Shown here one piece after another: positions 53,290-61,328 of a DNA stretch of 64,000 nucleotides. Made by a program: the position numbers and the translations under genes. This DNA comes from Gemmobacter serpentinus (GTDB taxonomy: Bacteria; Pseudomonadota; Alphaproteobacteria; Rhodobacterales; Rhodobacteraceae). Numbering within the stretch: the stretch's first letter is position 1; every line of letters begins with the position of its first letter. Below the pieces are notes generated by a model. It did not search any database and was not told the DNA's origin. It saw only the letters and a program-made list of their open reading frames with translations. Location: contig NZ_WCHR01000004.1 in assembly GCF_008973825.1 (NCBI RefSeq), positions 62,001-126,000 of the forward strand, written 5' to 3'.

Positions 53290-54245
53290 CCCCTGAGACC
53301 CTGGCCACCGCCGCCGATCCGCAAATCTGGCACCCGCAAGTCTGGCCCGTCCTCCTGTTTGGCCTGGTGCTTGGCTTCGCCGCGACACTGATCGTGCAGC
53401 ATCTGCAACGCCTGCGCCAGCAGCGCCAGCCACATGACGCGCGCGAGGATCTGGCCGAGGCGATCGCCCAAAGCCTGTCCGAAGGCACGGTGGAACAGGC
53501 CGATCGTGACCGCCTGCTTGGCGCGCTGAATCTTGGGGCCCGCACGGTTGAAGAGGTGATGAAACACCGCCGTAATATCGAGATGATCGATGCGGGTCTT
53601 GCCCCTGAAACCGTGCTGAGCCAGGTGCTGGCCTCGCCCCATACCCGCCTGCCGCTATTTCGCGATGATCCGGAAAACATCGTGGGCGTCATTCATGCCA
53701 AGGACCTGTTGCGCGAGGTGGAACGGCTGGTGCGGATTGGCCCCGATCTGGGCCCCGGCCCGGGTGACGCGCCCGAAGGGCTGGCGGGGCTTGATCTGAT
53801 GAAGGTGGCGAAGAAGCCCTATTTCGTGCCAGAGACCACGCCGCTGGATGAACAGATGCGCGAGTTTCTGAAGCGGCGCACGCATTTCGCGCTGGCCGTC
53901 GATGAGTATGGCGCGCTGCAGGGGTTGATCACGCTGGAGGATATCATCGAGGAGATCGTGGGCGATATCCGCGACGAGTTCGATCCGGTCCAGAAGGAAC
54001 CCGCGCTGAAATCCGATGCGCAGGGTGATTACAGCATTGATGGCGCGTTGCCGATCCGGGAGTTGAATCGGCTGATGGATTGGGCGCTGCCCGATAACGA
54101 GGCCAACACGATCGCGGGTCTGGTGATTCACGAGGCACAGATGATCCCCAATGAGGGGCAGGCCTTCCACTTCCACGGCTTCCGCTTCGAGGTGGTGACG
54201 CGGCGCGAGAACCGCCTGACCCGGCTGAAGATCCGCAAGTTGTGA
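53286..54245 (+). CDS. CBS-domain HlyC/CorC-family protein with shortened membrane region
   Basis: A 319-aa protein. From residue 55 it matches the CorC/HlyC family: EDLAEAIAQSLSEGTVEQAD, GARTVEEVMKHRRNIEMID, then two CBS motifs (PHTRLPLFRDDPENIVGVIH; HFALAVDEYGALQGLITLED) and a C-terminal CorC_HlyC domain (YSIDGALPIRELNRLMDWAL). Members commonly have a DUF21 region of three to four helices first. Here only one hydrophobic segment (residues 20-40, WPVLLFGLVLGFAATLIVQH) is left. ATG overlaps the xerD stop, so the start is not in doubt. The role may be divalent-cation handling or membrane-linked regulation. Confidence 0.8.
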   Translation: MTPETLATAADPQIWHPQVWPVLLFGLVLGFAATLIVQHLQRLRQQRQPHDAREDLAEAIAQSLSEGTVEQADRDRLLGALNLGARTVEEVMKHRRNIEMIDAGLAPETVLSQVLASPHTRLPLFRDDPENIVGVIHAKDLLREVERLVRIGPDLGPGPGDAPEGLAGLDLMKVAKKPYFVPETTPLDEQMREFLKRRTHFALAVDEYGALQGLITLEDIIEEIVGDIRDEFDPVQKEPALKSDAQGDYSIDGALPIRELNRLMDWALPDNEANTIAGLVIHEAQMIPNEGQAFHFHGFRFEVVTRRENRLTRLKIRKL

Positions 54246-54275
54246 AAATAACCGCCCCCTGCGGGGCGGTTATTT
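54246..54275. terminator. Bidirectional terminator after the CBS gene
   Basis: Perfect 13-bp stem AAATAACCGCCCC/GGGGCGGTTATTT (54246-54258 with 54263-54275), loop CTGC. Confidence 0.93.
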
Positions 54276-54341
54276 GAACTTAGGGCTGCGCCAGGTTCAC
54301 TTTGGGGCCAGACCTGATCGGGGTCAGGCGAAGTTGGCCGA

Positions 54342-55601
54342 TCAGATTACGTCGATGAAATCGGCCAGACCGCGCGTGGTTTTCACCCCGCTCAGCAGCA
54401 GCGTATCGCCACCGCCGAAATCGAACAGAACGCCCGCCTTGGTCACATCGGCGAATTTGCTGATGATCTGCGCATCCGTCATCTTGCGCGAGCCCGACCA
54501 CAGCGCGTCATCAAGCACCAGACGATCCGCGCCGGTGCCGAAATCGGTGATCGTGTCCTTGCCATACCCTTTGGAAAAGACGAAGCGATCGGCCCCGCTG
54601 TCGCCGGTCAGGCGATCGGCACCCTTGCCGCCATCCAGCGTGTCATTGCCCGCGCCGCCGCGCAGCGTGTCGTCACCCGCAAGGCCCATCAGCTTGTTAT
54701 TGCCGCGATTGCCGGTGAGGCCGTTTTTCCCCGCGCTGCCGGTCAGATCGATATCGCCGATGCCGAGGGCTTCCATATGGCGGATTGGCCCGGAGATCAG
54801 CTTGGCATCGCCCGAAACCTTCAGCAGCGTGCCGCCGACGACATCAAGTTTCACATTGCCATCATTCAGCGAGATCTCGACCTTGGTCTGGGTCTTGCTG
54901 GGGCCGATATTCACCACGACCTCATCGCCGGGCTTGGCCTTCAGGCTATAGCCGCCTGCGGTCATGGTCTTGGTCGCAGCCCCGCCCGCAAGGGACATGG
55001 CCAGATTGGCCGTGCCTTCGCCGATGGAATAGAAGCCGTCCTTGTTCTTGTCGGTATAGGCCACGCCGGTCACATAGGCGCGGGCGTTGGAATAAGAGAA
55101 GACCTCAACCCCGACCTCGCCATAGGAATAGCCGCCGACCCTCAGGTCACCCTTCACATGCGCGTAGCCAATCTCGCGCTGATCTGAGTCGAGCATCCCC
55201 TTGCGGTGCGCCGGGCTGAGCATCCAGCCCTTGTGAAATTCATCGATCAGCACCTTGTCGCTGCGGCCGGAATTGGTCAGGGCACCGATATTCTCGCTCC
55301 AGCCCCAGCCGGCCTTGTCGGTCTTGAAGCCCAGATTCAGCAAACGGTCACCCGCGCTGTCATTCTTGCCGCCCTGACGGTGGTCGAACTTGTCGACCTT
55401 GATCATCCAGTTGGCATGGGCAACCGATGCCTTCTCCGCCACGGCATCAGGTGCCACGACCTGCATGGGCTTGGAAGAGATCGTGCCGCGTGACAGGCCG
55501 TCATTCAGGCCCACGCCATAGCGCTTGGCCTCGCCCGCCGGATCCAGCCGGGCGCGGTTGATCAGCTCGATGGCATATTGTTCGGCGGCAGTCAGGTTCA
55601 T
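54342..55601 (-). CDS. CAP-domain RTX exoprotein
   Basis: A 419-aa protein. Residues 1-150 form a CAP/SCP domain: AAEQYAIELINRARLDPAGE, the His of VAHANWMIKVDKFDHRQGG, GWGWSENIGALTNS and GWMLSPAHRKGMLDSDQREI. A middle region (about 160-290) looks like an immunoglobulin/SdrD-type beta domain (YTDKNKDGFYSIGEGTANL). About five RTX nonapeptides follow (GLAGDDTLRGGAGNDTLDGG), and a C-terminal secretion-type segment (LFDFGGGDTLLLSGVKTTRG, final DFIDVI). No Sec signal, so type I secretion is expected. AAAGGACG precedes the start. The tail resembles that of the other RTX protein in this window. Confidence 0.9.
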   Translation of the reverse strand: MNLTAAEQYAIELINRARLDPAGEAKRYGVGLNDGLSRGTISSKPMQVVAPDAVAEKASVAHANWMIKVDKFDHRQGGKNDSAGDRLLNLGFKTDKAGWGWSENIGALTNSGRSDKVLIDEFHKGWMLSPAHRKGMLDSDQREIGYAHVKGDLRVGGYSYGEVGVEVFSYSNARAYVTGVAYTDKNKDGFYSIGEGTANLAMSLAGGAATKTMTAGGYSLKAKPGDEVVVNIGPSKTQTKVEISLNDGNVKLDVVGGTLLKVSGDAKLISGPIRHMEALGIGDIDLTGSAGKNGLTGNRGNNKLMGLAGDDTLRGGAGNDTLDGGKGADRLTGDSGADRFVFSKGYGKDTITDFGTGADRLVLDDALWSGSRKMTDAQIISKFADVTKAGVLFDFGGGDTLLLSGVKTTRGLADFIDVI

Positions 55602-55771
55602 GTCGCGTCGTCCTTTTGGGCGCGCCGGGGCAGGTTCAGACCGTCAGACCTTTCGCCGGTCGCATCCACCTGTCCAGGAAAGCGCAAAAATCTTGCCAGA
55701 GCATGAATCATGAACCGGCGTATTATTTCTATAACCACAAAAATGTGGCGAGGCTCGATCACAAATGCTGC

Positions 55772-55798
55772 AAAAATGAGCCGAACTCATCTTTTTCC
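55772..55798 (-). terminator. Terminator of the HerA-like gene
   Basis: On the minus strand an AAAAAGATGAG/CTCATTTTT hairpin with loop TTCGG overlaps the stop codon (55787-55789) and runs into T-rich sequence. Confidence 0.65.
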
Positions 55799-57364
55799 GA
55801 ATATCGTTCCCAAGACGCCACGCACCACGGCCTGTCCGGTGCGGCTGCCAAGCTGGCGGGCAAAGCTCTTGGCAAAGGCCTCGGTCACGCTGTCGGACCG
55901 GCTGGAGCTGCTGCGCGGCCTGGGTTTTGGGGCCTCGGCCATGCGCCCGCCATCATAACGGCGCCCCTTGTTGAATTCGCGCAATTCGCCCGGATCGATG
56001 CGCAGATCGCTGCCCGCCTGCGATGCGGTCTCCTGCGCCTCGGCGGTTTTGGCCGCGGCCTCTGCCCGCGCGCGCAGCAGCTCATAGGCGGATTCGCGGT
56101 CGATCAGCGCATCATATTTGCCCTTCACCGGCGAGGCCGCCATGATCTGCGCCCGCATGGCCGCATCAATCGGCCCGACCTGCGAGGATGGCGGGCGGAT
56201 CAAGGTGCGCTGCACGATGCCCGGCACGCCCTTGGCCTCCAGGAACGAGGTCACCGCCTCGCCGGTGCCAACCTCGCGGATCGCGTCCTCGGTCTTGAAG
56301 TCGGGATTGTCGCGATAGGTCTGGGCCGCCATGCGCAGATCCTTCTGATCCTTGGCGGTAAAGGCGCGCAGCGCGTGCTGGACGCGGTTGCCCAGCTGGC
56401 CAAGGATCGCCTCGGGCACATCGGCCGGGTTCTGGGTGATGAAATAGACCCCCACCCCCTTGGACCGGATCAGCCGCGCGACCTGTTCCACCTTCTGCAC
56501 CAGTGCCTTGGGCGCATCATTGAACAGAAGATGCGCCTCATCGAAGAAGAAGACGAGCTTCGGCTTATCGGGGTCGCCCACCTCGGGCAGTTCCTCGAAC
56601 AGTTCCGACAACAGCCAAAGCAGGAATGTCGCGTAAAGCCGCGGGCTGTTCATCAGCTTGTCAGAGGCCAGGATATTGACCCGGCCCTTGCCCGAGGGAT
56701 CGACCAGCATCAGGTCCGACAGTTGCAAGGCGGGCTCGCCGAACAGCTTGGCGCCGCCCTCATTCTCCAGCACCAGCAGGCGACGCTGGATCGCCCCGAT
56801 CGAGGCGGGTGCCACCAGGCCATAGCGGGTGGAGATCGTATCGGCATTCTCGCCGATAAAGACCAGCATCGCTTGCAGATCCTTCAGATCCAGCAGCGCC
56901 AGCCCTTCCTCATCGGCCAGACGGAAGGCCACGTTCAAGACGCCCTCCTGCGCCTCGGTCAGCTCGAGCAACCGCGACAGCAAGAGCGGCCCCATTTCCG
57001 AGATGGTCGCCCGGATCGGATGGCCCTGTTCGCCGAACAGATCCCAGAAGGTCACCGGGCAGGCATCGTAACGCAGAGCCAGCCCGATGGTCGCCGCGCG
57101 CTTGGTAAAGGCATCATGCAGCTTGCCCGCCTCGGACCCGGCGCAGGCCAGACCCGACAGGTCGCCCTTGATGTCGGACAGAAAGACCGGAACCCCTGCC
57201 GCCGAGAACCCTTCGGCCAGAACCTGAAGGGTCACCGTCTTGCCGGTGCCGGTCGCCCCCGCAATCAGGCCGTGACGATTGCCGTATTTGAGCAGAAGGT
57301 TCTGCGGCAAGGCGTATTGCGCACCGCCACCGCCCACGAAGATTTCTGCCGGATCGCCGCTCAT
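55787..57364 (-). CDS. HerA/DUF853-type ATPase
   Basis: A 525-aa FtsK/HerA-superfamily ATPase of the DUF853 (YjgR-like) group. NRHGLIAGATGTGKTVTLQV is Walker A, PVFLSDIKGDLSGLA a conserved strand, and KLVFFFDEAHLLFNDAPKAL Walker B. IRSKGVGVYFITQNPADVPE carries the sensor/arginine-finger region. The C-terminal 90 residues are Ala/Arg/Ser-rich. ATG 57364 is preferred to the longer frame to 57436. There is no nuclease (NurA) neighbour. The function of this group is not established. Confidence 0.87.
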   Translation of the reverse strand: MSGDPAEIFVGGGGAQYALPQNLLLKYGNRHGLIAGATGTGKTVTLQVLAEGFSAAGVPVFLSDIKGDLSGLACAGSEAGKLHDAFTKRAATIGLALRYDACPVTFWDLFGEQGHPIRATISEMGPLLLSRLLELTEAQEGVLNVAFRLADEEGLALLDLKDLQAMLVFIGENADTISTRYGLVAPASIGAIQRRLLVLENEGGAKLFGEPALQLSDLMLVDPSGKGRVNILASDKLMNSPRLYATFLLWLLSELFEELPEVGDPDKPKLVFFFDEAHLLFNDAPKALVQKVEQVARLIRSKGVGVYFITQNPADVPEAILGQLGNRVQHALRAFTAKDQKDLRMAAQTYRDNPDFKTEDAIREVGTGEAVTSFLEAKGVPGIVQRTLIRPPSSQVGPIDAAMRAQIMAASPVKGKYDALIDRESAYELLRARAEAAAKTAEAQETASQAGSDLRIDPGELREFNKGRRYDGGRMAEAPKPRPRSSSSRSDSVTEAFAKSFARQLGSRTGQAVVRGVLGTIFGKR

Positions 57365-57520
57365 GTTCTGTTCCCACCCAAACGCAGTTTCGTTGAAAAT
57401 ACAGCGAAATCCCGATCCCGCCAGCCCCGAGATCACCGCCCGGCGGAAAAGCCGCCACGCGCCGCCAGGGGGAACACATGTTCATTTCATGACAGCCCCT
57501 GCTGCGGCAGGAAAATTCTG

Positions 57521-57549
57521 TTGACCTGTGCCGGAACAGACACTAGCGT
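57521..57549 (+). promoter_or_regulatory. Sigma70-type promoter of candidate small RNA
   Basis: TTGACC (57521-57526), 17-bp spacer, TAGCGT (57544-57549). Predicted transcription start near 57556. Confidence 0.6.
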
Positions 57550-57555
57550 CATCTT

Positions 57556-57626
57556 CAATGAAGTCGGCCAGTCCGACAGGGAGCAAAATGAAGGTTGGTA
57601 TCGGTCAACGATACCAACCTTTTTCT
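57556..57626 (+). ncRNA. Candidate small RNA of about 70 nt
   Basis: Starts at the predicted +1 of the promoter. It contains a small hairpin GTCGG/CCGAC (57563-57567 with 57573-57577) and a purine-rich single-stranded segment (AGGGAGCAAAATGAA). It ends in a perfect terminator stem GGTTGGTATCG/CGATACCAACC (57593-57603 with 57609-57619), loop GTCAA, followed by five T. It is not similar to any small RNA I know; the ends are predicted. Confidence 0.55.
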
Positions 57627-57873
57627 TTGTCCAATCCCTTTTTCTATCCAAGCAAAGATGGCTGCCGGATTCTGATCGCTTCCAGAGTCTTCCGGGCATC
57701 CGGTCCGTCGCACAGCCTTCGGGATGACTCCTGCGCGATGCGGCCCGGGTGATTTTGCGGCCAGATCCTTGCGATGCTGCGGTGGCGGAAACCGGCTTTC
57801 ACGGCTTTTTGCAACTGACTCGTGCCGCAGGTCGTGTTACATGCGCCCCATCATCATTTGAGGACCATTCACG

Positions 57874-58575
57874 ATGTCGATGATTGACACGACCAAGGCT
57901 ATCGCCCTCGCCCTGTCGCTGGGGATGACGGCGGGTGCCGCCGTCGCGCAGGACAGCACGACCCCGGCCGCACCTGCCGCCGAGGCCCCCGCAGCCGAGG
58001 CCCCTGCCGTTGATGCGACCACGCCCGCAGCCCCCGGAAGCGAAGCCCCTGCGGCCCCCGCTCCGGCAGCCGAGGCCCCGGCCGGGGCCGCAGCGCCCGC
58101 CGCCGATGGTCTGGGCTCGGTCTACCTGAAAGGCACCGAGGGCGATTGGCAGATGCGCTGCATCCGCGTCGAGGCCGACCAGATCGAACCCTGCCAGATG
58201 TATCAGTTGCTGAAGGACAAGGATGGCAATTCGGTCGCCGAAGTGTCGCTGTTCCCGCTGCCCGCGGGCCAGCAAGCGGTGACGGGCGCGACCATCTCGG
58301 TGCCGCTGGAAACCCTGTTGACCGCGAACCTGACGCTGCAGATCGACCAGAGCAAGCCGCGCGTCTATCCCTTCACCTGGTGCGACCGTGAAAGCTGCAT
58401 CGCGCGTGTGGGCTTCACCAAGGAAGACCTCGCCGCGCTGAAAGCTGGCAACAAGGGCACGCTGACCATAGTTCCGGTGATTGCGCCGGATCAACAGGTC
58501 AATCTGAGCCTGTCGCTCAAGGGCTTCACCAAATCCTATGACTCCATGCCGGTGCCGCCGCTGCCGCAGCAGTAA
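57874..58575 (+). CDS. Invasion-associated locus B (IalB) family protein
   Basis: A 233-aa periplasmic protein. The signal peptide includes KAIALALSLGMTAGAAVAQD. Residues 28-80 are an Ala/Pro/Glu linker of imperfect PAAEAPA repeats. The IalB domain follows: TEGDWQMRCIRVEADQIEPC, MYQLLKDKDGNSVAEVSLFP and YPFTWCDRESCIARVGFTKE, with four Cys likely forming two disulfides. The name derives from Bartonella invasion; in free-living relatives the function is unknown. An efficient terminator follows. Confidence 0.9.
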   Translation: MSMIDTTKAIALALSLGMTAGAAVAQDSTTPAAPAAEAPAAEAPAVDATTPAAPGSEAPAAPAPAAEAPAGAAAPAADGLGSVYLKGTEGDWQMRCIRVEADQIEPCQMYQLLKDKDGNSVAEVSLFPLPAGQQAVTGATISVPLETLLTANLTLQIDQSKPRVYPFTWCDRESCIARVGFTKEDLAALKAGNKGTLTIVPVIAPDQQVNLSLSLKGFTKSYDSMPVPPLPQQ

Positions 58576-58593
58576 GCGCGCCGCGCAGAAAAG

Positions 58594-58625
58594 AAGGCCG
58601 CGCCCGTCAACGGGCGCGGCCTTTT
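58594..58625. terminator. Bidirectional terminator between ialB and KAS gene
   Basis: 13-bp stem AAGGCCGCGCCCG/CGGGCGCGGCCTT (58594-58606 with 58611-58623), loop TCAA, then TTT. Confidence 0.93.
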
Positions 58626-58647
58626 CATATCCGGCAGATGCCTCGGC

Positions 58648-59895
58648 TTATGGCGCGGATTTCAGCGCCAGCACCGCGTTCAGCCCGCCAAAGGCGAAGG
58701 CATTGCTCAGCACCGCCTTGACGCGGGCCTGACGGGCCACATTCGGCACGACATCCAGCGCGCATTCGGGATCGGGCTCCTCATGGTTGATCGTGGGGGC
58801 GATCACCCCGTCACGCAGCGCCATGATACAGGCCAGCAGCTCCACCGCGCCGGTGCCACCGATCAGATGGCCATGCATGGATTTGGTCGATGAGATCATC
58901 ACCCGATCCGCCTGCGCCCCGAAAACCTCGGCCACCGCCGCACATTCGGTGCGGTCATTGGCTGCCGTGCCGGTGCCATGGGCATTGATGTAGCCCACAT
59001 CCTCGGGCGTCAGGCTCGCATCGCGCAGGGCCCCCGACATGGCCCGCGCCGCGCCATGTTGCGACGGCATCACGATATCGCCTGCATCCGAGGTCATGGC
59101 AAAGCCTGCCACCTCGGCCAGAATATCCGCGCCGCGCCTGGCCGCATGTTCGTAATCCTCGAACACGAAGACGGCCGCCCCTTCGCCCTGCACCATGCCG
59201 TCGCGGTTCAGCGAGAATGGCCGGCATGCGCTGCGTGACATGACCCGCAGCCCTTCCCAGGCCTTGATGCCACCAAAACACAGCATCGATTCCGCACCGC
59301 CCGTCAGCACCGCCTTGCACTGGCCCTGACGCACCATCCCGAACGCCTGCCCCATCGCGTGATTGCTGGAGGCACAGGCGGTCGACACGGTAAAGACCGG
59401 GCCACGCAGGTTGAACTCCATCGACAGATGGCTGGCCGCGGCGTTGTTCATCAGCTTGGGCACGACGAAGGGATGAACGCGGTTCTTGCCCTCTTCATAG
59501 ACCGTGCGGTAATTCTCGTCCCAGGTGTTCACGCCGCCAGCGGCGGTGCCCAGGACCACGCCGGACTCATAGCCCAGATGGCCGTCGAAGTTCAGCCCCG
59601 CCTGCGCCACGGCCTCGCGCGCGGCCAAAAGGGTGAACTGGGTGAATTTGTCATAGAAGACAATCTGCTGGCGGTTGAAGTGCAGATCCGGGTTCCAGTC
59701 ACGCACCTGCCCGCCGATCTGGATCGACAGCCGCTCCACATCGCGCACATCCAGCGCGCCGATGCCGCAACGCGCCTCGCGCAGCGCCTCCAGCGTGCCC
59801 TTCACATCGCGGGCCAGCGCATTGACCGTGCCCGCGCCCGTGATCACCACGCGCCGCAGCCCGTTCGGTGTCGTAGCCGTCATGCCGGGTGTCAT
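58648..59895 (-). CDS. Beta-ketoacyl-ACP synthase (KAS II-like)
   Basis: A 415-aa thiolase-fold condensing enzyme. The catalytic Cys is in VSTACASSNHAMGQAFGMV, the two His residues in INAHGTGTAANDRTE and KSMHGHLIGGTGAVELL, and the Lys in SSTKSMHG. NAFAFGGLNAVLAL is the C-terminal signature. It overlaps its own ACP gene by ATGA and sits beside lpxD, so it is a dedicated second synthase, not the housekeeping FabF. A role in elongating a special acyl chain, perhaps for lipid A, is inference. Confidence 0.9.
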   Translation of the reverse strand: MTPGMTATTPNGLRRVVITGAGTVNALARDVKGTLEALREARCGIGALDVRDVERLSIQIGGQVRDWNPDLHFNRQQIVFYDKFTQFTLLAAREAVAQAGLNFDGHLGYESGVVLGTAAGGVNTWDENYRTVYEEGKNRVHPFVVPKLMNNAAASHLSMEFNLRGPVFTVSTACASSNHAMGQAFGMVRQGQCKAVLTGGAESMLCFGGIKAWEGLRVMSRSACRPFSLNRDGMVQGEGAAVFVFEDYEHAARRGADILAEVAGFAMTSDAGDIVMPSQHGAARAMSGALRDASLTPEDVGYINAHGTGTAANDRTECAAVAEVFGAQADRVMISSTKSMHGHLIGGTGAVELLACIMALRDGVIAPTINHEEPDPECALDVVPNVARQARVKAVLSNAFAFGGLNAVLALKSAP

Positions 59896-60161
59896 GCTGC
59901 CTTGGCCTGCGCAACCAGCCCTTCAACGGCGGCAATGATCGCCGCCACCGAGGAAATATCGAAATCAGAGGCATCCGGGGCATTGGCGTTGAACGGCACG
60001 GCAATGTCGAAGGCTTCCTCGATGGCGAAAATGCTTTCGACCAGCCCCAGACTGTCCAGCCCGAGATCCTCCAGCGTATCTTCCTGACGGATATCACCCA
60101 CATCCATCACCGCCTGTTCAGCCAGAATGGCGATCACGCGCTCTTTCACGGTCTGTGTCAT
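59892..60161 (-). CDS. Acyl carrier protein
   Basis: An 89-aa carrier protein. The phosphopantetheine Ser is in EDLGLDSLGLVESIFAIEEA. The region FDIAVPFNANAPDASDFDIS is longer than in the housekeeping AcpP, which suggests a specialised carrier. AGGAGG lies eight bases before ATG 60161 (a GTG six bases earlier overlaps the ribosome site and is rejected). The stop overlaps the KAS gene (ATGA), 45 bp after lpxD. Confidence 0.9.
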   Translation of the reverse strand: MTQTVKERVIAILAEQAVMDVGDIRQEDTLEDLGLDSLGLVESIFAIEEAFDIAVPFNANAPDASDFDISSVAAIIAAVEGLVAQAKAA

Positions 60162-60206
60162 CTGCACCTCCTGATCCCCGGTCTTGGGGAAGATATGGGC
60201 GTGATC

Positions 60207-61286
60207 TCACAGTTTTGAAACAAGTTTCTGAAGCTCCGCCACGGTGGCGGCCAGACGCGGCAAACGCCGGATCGCCTTGTTGATCTCCAGCTGGGTTTCC
60301 ATCTTCACCGCCGGATTGCCAAGGACGACCCGCCCCGCCGGCACATTGGTAAATACATTAGCCCCCCCGGCGGCGATCACATCATCACCAACAAAGATAT
60401 TGTCATTGATGCCGACCTTGCCCGACAGCACCACACGATTGCCCACCCGGCTGGAGCCCGCAACGCCCGCCTGACCGCAGATCATGCAATCCTCGCCGAT
60501 AATGGCATTGTGTCCGATCTGGACCAGATTGTCGATCTTGGTGCCGCGTCCGATAAAGGTGTCGCGGATTGTGCCCCGGTCGATCGTGGAATTGGCCCCC
60601 AGTTCCACATCATCGCCCAAGGTGACCGAGCCAAGGCTGTGGATGCGGGTCCAGCTCTGCGGGCGGATTTCGGCGCGTTGCGAAAGGGTTGAGCGGATTT
60701 CTTCGACGCCGCTTTTCTCCGGGGTCACGAAGGAAAACCCGTCGCCACCCACGACGCAGCCCAGATTGCCGATGAAGCGGTCACCAATTGTCACATGGCC
60801 GCCGATCTTCACACCCGCCATCAGCAACACATCGGAACCGATTGTAACGCCATCAGAAATCGCCACATGGCTGGCAATGCGCGCGCGCGGGCCGATCTTC
60901 ACGCCTGCGCCGATCACCACAAAGGGGCCAATCGCGGCCTCCGCGCCGATCTGCGCGGTCGGGTCGATCACCGCAGACGGATGGATGCCCGGCGCTATCC
61001 CCGGGCCGGAATCCAGCATCCGGCTGAGGCCGGCCATGGCAAGGCGCGAACGCGGCACGAAGATCGCGGCCTGAAGCCCCAGCCCAGCCCAATCGGCCCC
61101 CGGCCAGAGCAGCGCAGCCTTGGCCGTGCCCTTGGCCAGACCTTCGGCATATTTCGGGTCCATCGCCATGGCCAGATCTTCCGGCCCGGCCGATTGCGGC
61201 TCGGCCGCGCGGGCAATCGTCAGATCAAGATTGCCCTCGGCCTGCGCCCCCAAAGCGGTTGCGATTTCGCGGATCGTAAAGGCCAT
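60207..61286 (-). CDS. lpxD: UDP-3-O-(3-hydroxyacyl)glucosamine N-acyltransferase
   Basis: A 359-aa acyltransferase, step 3 of lipid A synthesis. The N-terminal uridine-binding domain covers residues 1-95 ([20 protein letters not shown]). A left-handed beta-helix of hexapeptide repeats follows ([40 protein letters not shown]), with the catalytic His in [20 protein letters not shown]. The C-terminal helices end [20 protein letters not shown] 61286 has a G-rich ribosome site. It lies away from the usual bamA-lpxD-fabZ-lpxA cluster, so a second copy elsewhere is possible. Confidence 0.9.
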   Translation of the reverse strand: MAFTIREIATALGAQAEGNLDLTIARAAEPQSAGPEDLAMAMDPKYAEGLAKGTAKAALLWPGADWAGLGLQAAIFVPRSRLAMAGLSRMLDSGPGIAPGIHPSAVIDPTAQIGAEAAIGPFVVIGAGVKIGPRARIASHVAISDGVTIGSDVLLMAGVKIGGHVTIGDRFIGNLGCVVGGDGFSFVTPEKSGVEEIRSTLSQRAEIRPQSWTRIHSLGSVTLGDDVELGANSTIDRGTIRDTFIGRGTKIDNLVQIGHNAIIGEDCMICGQAGVAGSSRVGNRVVLSGKVGINDNIFVGDDVIAAGGANVFTNVPAGRVVLGNPAVKMETQLEINKAIRRLPRLAATVAELQKLVSKL

Positions 61287-61328
61287 GGCACCCCCCTTAT
61301 CGGGGCCACCATGCCCCATATTCCTGAT

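Larger units (their letters stand above)
57365..57873. other. Intergenic region, HerA-like gene to ialB
   Basis: 509 bp. It contains a well-formed promoter and terminator enclosing a candidate small RNA (57521-57626). A 54-codon frame runs from ATG 57588 to TGA at 57752, with GGGAGC upstream, but it passes through the terminator stem and is probably not a gene. The right part is the ialB leader. Confidence 0.6.

Noticed and set aside
55616-57727. 703-codon plus-strand frame over the HerA-like gene
   Set aside because: Antisense shadow; the ATPase motifs are on the minus strand.
57588-57752. 54-codon frame with a ribosome-like site inside the candidate small RNA
   Set aside because: Crosses a strong terminator and has no family-like features; kept only as a note.
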